A stretch of 64,000 nucleotides of DNA from Pelagicoccus sp. SDUM812002 (GTDB lineage: Bacteria; Verrucomicrobiota; Verrucomicrobiia; Opitutales; Opitutaceae). Under the pieces are notes generated by a model. The model saw only the letters and a program-made list of their open reading frames with translations. It had not been told where the DNA came from and made no database searches. The stretch spans positions 248,001-312,000 of the forward strand of contig NZ_JARXHX010000002.1 in assembly GCF_031127835.1 (NCBI RefSeq). The letters run 5' to 3'. The first letter of the stretch is position 1. Every line of letters begins with the position of its first letter. The translations under genes were made by a program, and so were the position numbers. Shown here in pieces: positions 54,747 through 63,271 of this stretch.

Positions 54747-57700
54747 CTATTGGCTGAGCACGCGCTTGAGGTTGTCGAGGTCGAGGATGTCGGAGAGGGA
54801 TTCTTCGCGCACGATCTCGTTGGCGAGGTTTTCCTTTTTCACCTGCAAGGATTGGATCTTTTGCTCAACGGAGTCTTTCGCAATCAAGCGGTAAGCGTTC
54901 ACTGTGTTCTTCTGGCCGATACGGTGGGTACGATCGATTGCCTGCGCTTCGACGGCTGGATTCCACCATGGATCATAGAGCACCACGTAGCTGGCTGCGG
55001 TCAGGTTTAAACCAGAACCAGCGGCTCGGAGCGAAAGCAGGAAGGCGGTAATGGATTCGTCATTCTGGAATTGATCGACCAGTTCTTCGCGATTCTTGGT
55101 TTGTCCGGTGAGGGTGAGGTGCTTACAGCCGATGCCGTCGAGAGCCACGGCGATGATCTTGAGCATCTCCACGAACTGGGAGAAGATCAGCACCTTGTGG
55201 CCCTCCTCTTGCAGCTCGGAAACGAGGTCGACGAGGCCTTCCAGCTTAGCGCTTTTGACGGTCTTGTACTCGGGGCTGATGAGAGCGGGATGGCAGCAAA
55301 TCTGGCGCAAACGCAAGAGAGAGGCGAGGATGTTGAATCGTTCTTTTGCGAACGCGGATTGGGAGTCGATTCCGAGGACCTTTTGCTGAGTGAGCTTGAG
55401 CTCGGCGAGATAGAGGTCCTTTTGTTCGCCTTCCATCTGGCAAACGAGGGATTCCTCGATGCGGTCCGGAAGGTCGGTGGCTACCTGCTTCTTGCTACGG
55501 CGTATCATGAAATGCGATACGCGATTGGCGAGTCGGGCAGGAGTTTGTGGGTCGGTTTCCTTGTAGTGCTTGGTGAAGGAGGTCTTGCTGCCAAGCAATC
55601 CGGGCATGGCGTAGGAGAAAATGGACCAGAGGTCGGTGGCTTTGTTCTCGACGGGGGTACCAGTGAGTGCGAGGCGGTGTTCGGCCTTGAGGTCGCGGGC
55701 TGCCTTGGCGGTTTGGGAAGTAGGGTTCTTTATGTACTGAGCTTCGTCGAGGATGGTGACGGTCCACTTGACTTGGTGAAAGAGGTCCTTGCGGATGCGC
55801 AGCTGCGAGTAGTTGGCTACGAGAATGTCGGCTCCGTCGAGCTGCCAGGTGGCAGCGAGGTGGACGTCGGGATCGAAGATGGCGATCTTTAGCACGCTAG
55901 AGTGGATTTCCACTTCCTTGTGCCAGACGTGCATGACGGACTTTGGACAGACCACGAGACACGAAAAGCGAGGCTCGTCCGCAGGGCGGTTGAGCTTGAG
56001 CCAAGTGAGCCAGGTAAGAGTTTGCAGGGTTTTACCAAGACCCATGTCGTCGGCGAGCACGCCACCGAAATTGTTGTGGGCGAGATAGGCTAGAAACTTG
56101 AAGCCTTCCACCTGATAGGGGCGGAGTTCGGAAGTGATGCCCTTCGGAACGGCGGCGGCAGTTTTGGCAGTGAGTTCTTTGGAACGCTTGCGGATGGCCT
56201 CGCGCTGCTCTTCGAAGGCAGTTTCTTCGAGCTTGGCTTCGGCGAGCTGGAGGGTGTGGAGGGAGTGTTGACCGGTACCCGCTTCGTCAAAGTGGACGCC
56301 GAGGGTGTCGAGCAGTTGCTTGTCGGTGTCGACCACTTCACTTTCGAAGCGTTTCCAGCCTTTGCCAGGCAGGTAGGTGTATTCGCCGCGGGCTCGCATG
56401 ACGAGCTGTTGTTCTTCTTCGGAGAGATTCGTATCCGCGAACTGGGCATCGAGTTTCAGGTTGAACCAATCCGCGTTGTCGTCGGGGGAGACGGTGAGAG
56501 CGTATCGCCCGGCGGGGCGTCCGTCTACGAGGGTGTCTAATTCCTCGTCGGGGATGAGCTGGATGTCGTCCGGTATCTCCTGTATCCAATCGATGAATTC
56601 GCGTGCGAAGCCTTGCTCGATGGTGCGGCTCCAAATGCCCTCGTCTTCATCCTCCTCGAGGTCGAAGGCTTCGAGGACTTCAGGAACGTAGTCGCTAGGG
56701 GGTTGCTCGAAAAGGGTGCGTTCAGGGGCGACCGCGACGTCGCCCTCGTCTTCCGGGTTGCTGCTGGGTGTCCATCCGTCGCTGGTGAGTAGGAACCAGA
56801 ATTCTTGGTCCGGCGAAACGGAGAAGAGGCGACAGTCGAGCCAAGTTTTCTTGGCCCACTTTTCTTCGTTTTTGCGGATTTGGCAGTAGAGGCGTGCCTG
56901 CATGGGAATGCAGACAAGATCGTCGCCGACTGATTCCGGTAGCGGCAATTTCTGGTTACGTAAGAAGAGAAGGCCTTCGGGTGCTTCGATAGCAGCCGCG
57001 GGAATGGTGAAGAGTTTGTTCGGTCGCTCGTTGGGGCGGAGTAGGGGGGGGCCGTGGTAAAGGGTGTCGCTGCAGAGGTAAAGTGGGGTCTCGCCTGCTA
57101 GGTAGACGAGAGGGAACGGAGCGGCGTTGCCGTCTTCGAGTTCGAGTTGGAGAACGTAGCAACCATCGTCGCCTATGCCGTTTTGGATGCCAGTCCAACG
57201 TAGGGCGGTTTCGGATACGTTGAAAGGGAGGTCGTTTGTGCCGACAATCTGGTCCTTGGTGATGGGGTGGTGGAGCAGCTTGTTGAGAAAGGAGCAGTCC
57301 TCAGGTTTGTCCAGGTCGATGCGGGCGCGCTGGGTGGACTTGTAGTACTCTTGGAAGAGGGCGCAGAGGGTGAGGCTTTGCGGGGCGAAACGTTCCAGGA
57401 ATCCATAGTCCTTGGAGAGCCATTGCCCAAAGTCTTTGGCGGTGATGTTGAAGTACGCCTCCTCTTCCGATTGGCGGCCCTCCCACTTGAGCGTTTTGCC
57501 GTAGAGCTTGAGGCGTATCTCGAGGGTGGAGACCGGGGTGACGTATTTACGCTGGGAAAGGTTTCCGAGACGATTTCGCCAGAGTCGGGTCTCTTTGACG
57601 CGGGCTCTCTCGATAAGGGCTTGCTCGATCGGAGTCGTATCGATGAGCGAACTGAGGAAGGCTGGTACCGGCGCGTCGAAGCGTTGCAGAAGGAAGGCGA

Positions 57701-58001
57701 TGTACTGCAGGAGCTCCAGCTCAGTTTCCGGTTTTTGGACCCAAATGCCGTCGCTGATGGGCTTGCTCGGATCGGGGACCTTGATCTTGATCTCGGGGTC
57801 GAAGGGTTCGAGGTCCTTTGCGTAAAGTGCTTCGCGCCAGTCAAACTCCTCCGCAAGGTCGCTGATGACCTGCATTTGTTGGCGTTCGCTGGTAGTGAAA
57901 GAGCGCCCGAGTTTGTCTTCGAGTTCAGCTTTCCAGTTATTCGATTCTTCGGAAGACATAGATCTTGGTTTAGGAAGGGGGCTATTACGAGGGTCTCTCA
58001 T
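54747..58001 (-). CDS. SNF2-family (SWI/SNF-like) helicase/translocase
   Basis: The 1084-residue protein has a long N-terminal region of about 620 residues and then the SNF2 core: GGVLADDMGLGKTLQTLTWL (motif I), ILDEAQYIKNP (DEAQ box, motif II), LALTGTPVENK (III), KVLIFSQFVEML (IV), LSLRAAGSGLNLTAASYVVL (V) and AIDRTHRIGQKNTVNAYRLI (VI). SNF2 proteins move along double-stranded DNA to displace proteins. Many bacterial ones lie in mobile or phage-defence contexts, but no partner gene is visible here. An internal ATG at 57959 (MSSEESNNWK) is an equally good start; neither has a clear ribosome site. Confidence 0.92.
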   Translation of the reverse strand: MRDPRNSPLPKPRSMSSEESNNWKAELEDKLGRSFTTSERQQMQVISDLAEEFDWREALYAKDLEPFDPEIKIKVPDPSKPISDGIWVQKPETELELLQYIAFLLQRFDAPVPAFLSSLIDTTPIEQALIERARVKETRLWRNRLGNLSQRKYVTPVSTLEIRLKLYGKTLKWEGRQSEEEAYFNITAKDFGQWLSKDYGFLERFAPQSLTLCALFQEYYKSTQRARIDLDKPEDCSFLNKLLHHPITKDQIVGTNDLPFNVSETALRWTGIQNGIGDDGCYVLQLELEDGNAAPFPLVYLAGETPLYLCSDTLYHGPPLLRPNERPNKLFTIPAAAIEAPEGLLFLRNQKLPLPESVGDDLVCIPMQARLYCQIRKNEEKWAKKTWLDCRLFSVSPDQEFWFLLTSDGWTPSSNPEDEGDVAVAPERTLFEQPPSDYVPEVLEAFDLEEDEDEGIWSRTIEQGFAREFIDWIQEIPDDIQLIPDEELDTLVDGRPAGRYALTVSPDDNADWFNLKLDAQFADTNLSEEEQQLVMRARGEYTYLPGKGWKRFESEVVDTDKQLLDTLGVHFDEAGTGQHSLHTLQLAEAKLEETAFEEQREAIRKRSKELTAKTAAAVPKGITSELRPYQVEGFKFLAYLAHNNFGGVLADDMGLGKTLQTLTWLTWLKLNRPADEPRFSCLVVCPKSVMHVWHKEVEIHSSVLKIAIFDPDVHLAATWQLDGADILVANYSQLRIRKDLFHQVKWTVTILDEAQYIKNPTSQTAKAARDLKAEHRLALTGTPVENKATDLWSIFSYAMPGLLGSKTSFTKHYKETDPQTPARLANRVSHFMIRRSKKQVATDLPDRIEESLVCQMEGEQKDLYLAELKLTQQKVLGIDSQSAFAKERFNILASLLRLRQICCHPALISPEYKTVKSAKLEGLVDLVSELQEEGHKVLIFSQFVEMLKIIAVALDGIGCKHLTLTGQTKNREELVDQFQNDESITAFLLSLRAAGSGLNLTAASYVVLYDPWWNPAVEAQAIDRTHRIGQKNTVNAYRLIAKDSVEQKIQSLQVKKENLANEIVREESLSDILDLDNLKRVLSQ

Positions 58002-58088
58002 TGGGGCTCAGAGTCGAGCTTCCGATTGGAAATGCAGGCAGGTTTTTTTGCTGCGGAGCAACAGTTCGATGGGAAAAGTGCGTTTTGC

Positions 58089-60863
58089 TCAGGCGACATC
58101 GAGGTCGATGGCTCCGTCGAAGCCGTCATCTTCGCCTTTGCGCTTGGGGTCAATCTCTCGGTGGGGTGGCTCGGAGTCGGGATCGATAGGGATCCCTTTT
58201 TCCTCGAGTAGCTCCTGGGACGCTTTGTGGCCAGCGGTGGCGGCATCTCGGAGGAGTTTGACTGCTCTTTCCTGAGTGAGCGTTGGGTAAGTGCCGTCGA
58301 AATGTCGGGCGGCTGCGAAGTGTTTGGCCTCAGGGAGGAGAGTGGCGCTTTCGAGGATCCAGCGCCAAGCTTCGCCTACGTTGGTTTCTACGTATTTGCC
58401 GTTTAGGTACATTCTGCCGAGCTCAAATTGGGCTTTTTCATGGCCGAGTGCGGCTGCGGTTTGGAACCATGGAATTGAGTCCTCGGGTTTCGTTTTGTTG
58501 ACTTTTCCTTGCAGTAGGAGCTTGGCGATTTGGTAGCAGGATTCAAGTCCTGCGGAGATGAGCTCTTCGTCCTCGAAGATGACGGGGATCTCCCGATCCT
58601 TCAGCTCGTCGGTACTTCCGTAGTATTTTTCGTAGGAGTCGCCGAGCCGAGTTTTTAATTCGCTTCCTACAAGCTTAGCGGCTTTGAGGAATTTTTTGTA
58701 CGCCTTTTTATCGTTTTGCTTCAGGCCGACTCCATCGAGGTTCATAAAAGCTAATTCGTATCCAGCGAGTGGGTACCCTCCGAGCTCTTGAGCTCGGATG
58801 TCCAATATGGCAGTGGGAAAGGATCTGGTTTTGTCCGGGAATCTGAGACTAAGTATCCAAGTCCTGAGGTTGGTGCGTTCGTCGGGATAGTAGCTGAGGC
58901 GCGACGATTGGGCATAGTAGTTCTCGGCCATGGAAATGTTTTGCGGAACGCCTGAACCATCGCGGTAGGCGTCACCCAAGCGAATGAAGGCGCCTCTGAT
59001 GCGGTACTCGGCGGCTTGCTCCCAGTGGGCGATGGCTTCCTCCCACGCGCGTTCGCCGAGCTTTCCGCTGGCGAGGAGGTTACCGAGAGTGAACTCCGCG
59101 TAGTAGGAACCGAGGTCGAGGGCTTCTTGGTAGAGCTGGTAGGCTTTGGGGGCGTCGATTTCCACGCCGTGTCCGTACTCGTAAGCGATGCCGAGGTTGA
59201 GGGCTCCGATCGCGTCTTCGTTTTCCGCGGCTTGGCGGAAATAGCTAAGAGCCGTTGGGTAGTCTCGCTGCACGCCGTTGGCGTCGCGGTAGAACTTTCC
59301 GATTTTATAGAGGGATTCGATATGGCCGAGCGAGGCCGCCTTTTTGTAGTGTTCGATAGCGATCTTATACCGCGCATTTTGCTCGGCTTTCTGGCCGAGG
59401 TGGTGGATGGCGGGTGGGTAGCCTGCATCGGCTGCAGCTTGGATGGCTTTGTCTTCCTCTGTGGCTCCGAGCCAGGCGAAGTCCTTTGCGACATAGACAC
59501 CGTAGAAGTAGCGGGCTTGGGCGTTTCCGAGTTCGGCGGCTTGGAGGATGAGGGTTTTCGCGTTTTCGAAATCGGAATCCATGCCGAGTCCGAAGAGCTT
59601 GCGGCGGCCGAGGCAGTAGAGGGCGTCGGGATTTTTATTATCCGCTTCTGTGGTGACGAGTTTGATGGCTTCGCGCTCGGTGATGAATCTAGCGTCAGCA
59701 GGGTTTTTGTAGTGGATTGCAGGATACCAGCTGCTTTTTGCCGCTCGATCGATCAGGGTGGCTCCTCGCTCCGGATCCGCAGGTCCACCTTGTCCGTTGA
59801 TGAGCATGACACCTAGGTTGTATTTAGCCATGGTGTTTTGCTTGTGGGCGAGTTCGAGGAGCTCGCGGGCTTTTGGGAAATTTTGTTCGGTGCCTTCTCC
59901 TTGGTAGTAGAGATTGGCGATGCGGGAGCAGGCGAGCGGGTTTTCTTTGACGGCGACGGATTCGAGCCAGACGAAGGCTTGGGCCGGATCGAAGAGATCC
60001 TCCTCATCGAGGAGCGAGACGCCGAACGATGTCTGCATAGTTTGGATACGCTTAGTCATCTGATCCTCGTAATTTGCCACCAGCCGGTTGAGAGATTCAT
60101 TGATGGCTTGGCGGTCCATGCCCTGAAAGTAGGTTTGGCTGTAGGAGTTGTGCATCTTGTTGACGGCGGCGACCTTGAAGCGCTCGAGATAGGAGAGGGA
60201 CTTGTCTTGGTCTTGCTCGACACCCTCTCCGCGGGCGTAGCGAATGGCGAGAATCATGGCTGCCGAGGGTTCGTTTAGTCGATCCGCTTGCAGGAACATT
60301 TCCGTCGCCTTTTTATTGTCGAAGTGGACGACATCGTCCTCGTCGCCATAGATCAATCCGAGGTAGAAGTAGGCAGAGGCTCGAGCGTTGCGAACGGTGC
60401 CGAAATCGTCGGGGCTAAGGTTTTTGGAGGTGGAATCGTCGACGACCGCGAGCAGAAGCTCCGCAGCTTTGGCGTTATCGACGGGGGTACCGCGTCCGGC
60501 GAGGTATGAGTATCCGGCGTTGTACTGACCGAGGGCATCGCCGAGCTCAGCTGCTTGCTCAAAGCTGCGCAAGGCTTTGCGGGGGCTGCTGAAAAATCCG
60601 TTTCCTTCCAAGTAAAGCAGTCCGAGCATATTGTGGGCGGGAGCGAACCCACGTTCGGCTGCCTTTTTGAGTCGGGACATCGCATCAGGGCGACTCGGCT
60701 TGTATCCGTCGATTCCGTACAGATGTTGCAAGGCTTCATCGTAGAGCTCGGTCGGACTAAGCTCCATTTCGCCATAGTCGAAATCTTGAGCGGTGACGCT
60801 GATTACAGCGATCAGGGGTAGGAGAAATGAGGGTGAGATTCGGTTTAAAAAAGATCGGATCAC
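58089..60863 (-). CDS. Large secreted Sel1-repeat protein
   Basis: The 924-residue protein starts with GTG and has a signal peptide (ISPSFLLPLIAVISVTAQDF). Nearly all the rest is Sel1-like repeats of about 36 residues, for example APAHNMLGLLYLEGNGFFSS and ARYFYGVYVAKDFAWLGATE, with the typical A-x-x-L-G-x-x-Y-x-x-G pattern. About 20 units can be seen. Such solenoids hold protein complexes together, often in signalling or envelope contexts. The C-terminal tail is acidic and ends DDGFDGAIDLDVA. It lies beside the SNF2 gene on the same strand, with an 87-base gap. Confidence 0.88.
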   Translation of the reverse strand: MIRSFLNRISPSFLLPLIAVISVTAQDFDYGEMELSPTELYDEALQHLYGIDGYKPSRPDAMSRLKKAAERGFAPAHNMLGLLYLEGNGFFSSPRKALRSFEQAAELGDALGQYNAGYSYLAGRGTPVDNAKAAELLLAVVDDSTSKNLSPDDFGTVRNARASAYFYLGLIYGDEDDVVHFDNKKATEMFLQADRLNEPSAAMILAIRYARGEGVEQDQDKSLSYLERFKVAAVNKMHNSYSQTYFQGMDRQAINESLNRLVANYEDQMTKRIQTMQTSFGVSLLDEEDLFDPAQAFVWLESVAVKENPLACSRIANLYYQGEGTEQNFPKARELLELAHKQNTMAKYNLGVMLINGQGGPADPERGATLIDRAAKSSWYPAIHYKNPADARFITEREAIKLVTTEADNKNPDALYCLGRRKLFGLGMDSDFENAKTLILQAAELGNAQARYFYGVYVAKDFAWLGATEEDKAIQAAADAGYPPAIHHLGQKAEQNARYKIAIEHYKKAASLGHIESLYKIGKFYRDANGVQRDYPTALSYFRQAAENEDAIGALNLGIAYEYGHGVEIDAPKAYQLYQEALDLGSYYAEFTLGNLLASGKLGERAWEEAIAHWEQAAEYRIRGAFIRLGDAYRDGSGVPQNISMAENYYAQSSRLSYYPDERTNLRTWILSLRFPDKTRSFPTAILDIRAQELGGYPLAGYELAFMNLDGVGLKQNDKKAYKKFLKAAKLVGSELKTRLGDSYEKYYGSTDELKDREIPVIFEDEELISAGLESCYQIAKLLLQGKVNKTKPEDSIPWFQTAAALGHEKAQFELGRMYLNGKYVETNVGEAWRWILESATLLPEAKHFAAARHFDGTYPTLTQERAVKLLRDAATAGHKASQELLEEKGIPIDPDSEPPHREIDPKRKGEDDGFDGAIDLDVA

Positions 60864-60947
60864 CCCACATTTAGTATCCAGGAGTCTTATGGGGACAAGC
60901 GGAAATATTTGATGCGTGGCCTGCTTTACGGCAGCGGCCTGGGGCGA

Positions 60948-61649
60948 CTAGCGTCGCTGGTTCCACTCGTCCGAGTCGAACTGGTCGGTAAGGGCAAGCT
61001 CTTCTTCTGGACGCCAGGAAGGGGAGCTGACGTACTCGATCTCGGCTTCCAGCAAGGCGGCGAGTCCCATCGTGAAATCGTTGTAGAACTGCTCCCAGCT
61101 AACCTTGCTGGCGAGCGGCTTCCAAATGGACCCCTGCAACATGTAGCCGTTTTTCGTGCGTTTTTGGGCGGCTCCGGCGAGCTTGCTAGGCAGGTTTTTT
61201 AGGATGACGTCGTAGAGTTCAGCTTTGTTGAAGCAAACGCTAGGCGTGATCTTGTCTGGTGCGGTTAGGTTTAGCTCGGAGTGGAGGTCCTGTTTTTCCA
61301 TGGCGTCCACGATGCATTGGTGTACGGCTCGGTAGCTCTCGACGGGCTGTCCTCTGGAAAAGGGATGGCTGCTGGGAATAACCAAGGTGTAGGTCCAGTC
61401 GTTGGTATGGTCGACGAGACCGCCTCCGGTTGGACGACGCACGATTTCTGCGCTGTGGTCGGACACTTCTGAGGTAACGTACGAATAGTGTTGGCTAAGG
61501 CCGAAGGTGTACGCGGCGCGGTTCCACTCGTAGTGGCGGAATCGGATGGCGTCTTTTGGCTCATAACGCTGCAGCAGCAGAGCATCGAAAGCCATGTGCT
61601 GGGCGGCAGATCCAGTTATGTCGGGGATGATGTGAAGAGAGTGCGCCAT
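60948..61649 (-). CDS. Lipoate-protein ligase A-like protein
   Basis: The ATG at 61649 gives 233 residues. It has the biotin/lipoate ligase fold: HMAFDALLLQRYEPKDAIRF near the start, then the signature IVRRPTGGGLVDHTNDWTYT (residues about 70-90) and CFNKAELYDVILKNLPSKLA. LplA attaches lipoate to E2 subunits; relatives also transfer octanoate or biotin. The conserved catalytic lysine candidate is in NKAELYD or KLAGAAQKR. It is rather short for LplA because the C-terminal accessory domain is absent, as in LipM or LplJ-type forms. An earlier TTG would add eight residues. Confidence 0.82.
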   Translation of the reverse strand: MAHSLHIIPDITGSAAQHMAFDALLLQRYEPKDAIRFRHYEWNRAAYTFGLSQHYSYVTSEVSDHSAEIVRRPTGGGLVDHTNDWTYTLVIPSSHPFSRGQPVESYRAVHQCIVDAMEKQDLHSELNLTAPDKITPSVCFNKAELYDVILKNLPSKLAGAAQKRTKNGYMLQGSIWKPLASKVSWEQFYNDFTMGLAALLEAEIEYVSSPSWRPEEELALTDQFDSDEWNQRR

Positions 61650-61722
61650 GTGTCGGGAGCTACAGTTGGCCAAAGTCTGCTTAGGTCAATTATTTAGGTG
61701 ATGGGTTATGGGTTCTCGACGT

Positions 61723-62646
61723 TCATGGCAGGGCGTTGAACCAAGAGCGGACGGGCTTGGGAACGATAAGGGCGTCGAGCTGGTCGCTGAAGGCCTGCGG
61801 CTGGGTCTTGAGTTTGCTCGCTAGCGGAGTGAGGTCGAAGACGAGCCGAGCCTGGCGATTGGCGAAGCGGGGGTTGTCGCCACGCTCGGCTGCGACTACG
61901 AGTTGTTCGGCGGGCAAGCCGAAGTGTTTGGCGATGCGTTGGCCCATCTCGAAACGGGAAAGGGACTTTTCGCCCGCCCAGTGGTAGACACCTTTGAGGT
62001 CCGGGCGTTCGCAGAGCTCGACCATGGCAGCGGCGGCGTTTTCGACAAGGCAGGGCTGGCGGTATTCGTCGGTGAAGAGGGGGGTGGGTCGGCCTTCGGA
62101 CCAGCTTAGCAAGAGGCGTTCGTGCAAGCTGCGGGTGCCGGTGAGGCTGTTGCCCATGAGGAGGGGAAGGCGCAAGGTGGAGGTGAATTCGGCGGCAAGC
62201 TCGTTGACGCGGTGTTCGGATTCAAGCTTTTGGCGAGCGTATTCGTTTGGTGGGGACGGCGGAGAGTCGCGGTAGTAGAGTTCAGCGGTTCCGTCGAAGA
62301 CTTGCTCAGAGGAGATGTGGATGAAGGTGGCGAAGAGGTGGCGGGCTAGCAGGGCTAGCTTTTCCGGCAGGGCCACGTTGATGAGACGACTGGAGGAGGG
62401 ATCCCGCTCGCAGGATCTGGGTTCGGAGATGGCGGCGCAATTGACGATTGCATCCGGGAATTGCTCAAGGATGAGTGCTTCGAGTTTGACGAGATCAGAT
62501 AGGTCGAGCCGCTTCTTTTCGGCGAGTCCTTCGAGGGGTCCTTCGTATTGTCCTATGATTCCAACTACATGGTGGCCGCGGCGCTTGGCGGCTTGGGCGA
62601 AGGCGGTTCCGAGAAGACCGGAGGCACCGGTTAGGAGGATTTTCAT
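61723..62646 (-). CDS. RmlD-like NAD(P)-dependent reductase (SDR family)
   Basis: The 307-residue protein is an extended short-chain dehydrogenase. The nucleotide turn GASGLLGTAFAQAAKR is at residues 7-22, NCAAISEPRSCERDP follows, and the Tyr/Lys pair is in PPNEYARQKLESEHRV. It resembles dTDP-4-dehydrorhamnose reductase, which makes dTDP-rhamnose. No other rhamnose gene is next to it, so a different sugar-nucleotide or methyl-donor-linked role (methionine adenosyltransferase beta-type) remains possible. Confidence 0.82.
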   Translation of the reverse strand: MKILLTGASGLLGTAFAQAAKRRGHHVVGIIGQYEGPLEGLAEKKRLDLSDLVKLEALILEQFPDAIVNCAAISEPRSCERDPSSSRLINVALPEKLALLARHLFATFIHISSEQVFDGTAELYYRDSPPSPPNEYARQKLESEHRVNELAAEFTSTLRLPLLMGNSLTGTRSLHERLLLSWSEGRPTPLFTDEYRQPCLVENAAAAMVELCERPDLKGVYHWAGEKSLSRFEMGQRIAKHFGLPAEQLVVAAERGDNPRFANRQARLVFDLTPLASKLKTQPQAFSDQLDALIVPKPVRSWFNALP

Positions 62647-62690
62647 TTGTTAGGTTCTTGGGTGACGGGTTTCGGGTGCCGGGTTGATGG

Positions 62691-62715
62691 ATCGCAACCA
62701 AGAGGCCGCTCCTAC
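62691..62715. repeat. Short extragenic repeat overlapping a stop codon
   Basis: The minus strand reads GTAGGAGCGGCCTCTTGGTT and then GCGAT, of the GTAGGAGCGGC type familiar as bacterial REP elements. Its TAG is the stop codon of the SixA-like gene. Confidence 0.45.
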
Positions 62716-63200
62716 TTGAAGTGCTTGTGGCTGAGGTGCCAGACGATTTGCCAAGGGGTCGCTTGGGTGCCGGCTTTCATGCGGCTAAGGCAGAGGATAG
62801 AGGCTTTGGGGAAGACGACTCGCTGGAAGCTGTCGTGGCCTGCGAGGAGGAGAGAGGCGAGGTAGGAGAGGTTGGGTTCGTGTCCGGCGACGAGGCAGCT
62901 TTGGTCGAGAGCGTTCATTTCGGCGGCGATTGTTGTTGGGTCGTCGTAGGGGGCGAGGCCGTCTTTTTGAACGAGGTGGGTGCCGAGTTTGAGGCCATTG
63001 GCGAGCGCTTCGGCGGTTTCGAAGGCGCGGACGAGGCCGCTGTGCCAGATGGTACTGGCTTGGATCATCTGGTTCTTGGAAAACGCTTCAACGAGACGGG
63101 AGCACTGGCGATGGCCTTTGGGGCTGAGCGGACGAAGAGCGTCGGTTGGGGCATCGCTTTCAGCGTGGGCGTGGCGTACGAGATGGAGGTGTTGGAGCAT
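62712..63200 (-). CDS. SixA-like phosphohistidine phosphatase
   Basis: The 162-residue protein has the histidine-phosphatase motif LHLVRHAHAES (catalytic His of RHG type) near residues 5-15 and the second histidine in CLVAGHEPNLSYLASLL. This is the pattern and length of SixA, which dephosphorylates phosphohistidine on phosphotransfer domains. It could act on the relay of the hybrid kinase at 39.3 kb, but that is inference. It lies 65 bases downstream of the RmlD-like gene's start in the same direction, with REP-like sequence at its end. Confidence 0.85.
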   Translation of the reverse strand: MLQHLHLVRHAHAESDAPTDALRPLSPKGHRQCSRLVEAFSKNQMIQASTIWHSGLVRAFETAEALANGLKLGTHLVQKDGLAPYDDPTTIAAEMNALDQSCLVAGHEPNLSYLASLLLAGHDSFQRVVFPKASILCLSRMKAGTQATPWQIVWHLSHKHFK

Positions 63201-63241
63201 CTTTTGGCTTCTCAGTGGACTGGGTTGTGTTCTCTTGCATA

Positions 63242-63267
63242 GCGGACGGGGTGGAACCCGTCCCTCC
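63242..63267. repeat. REP-like imperfect palindrome
   Basis: gcggacggggtggaacccgtccctcc, between the SixA-like and epimerase genes; an 8-bp stem GGACGGGG/CCCGTCCC-type pairing. Confidence 0.5.
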
Positions 63268-63271
63268 GGAT

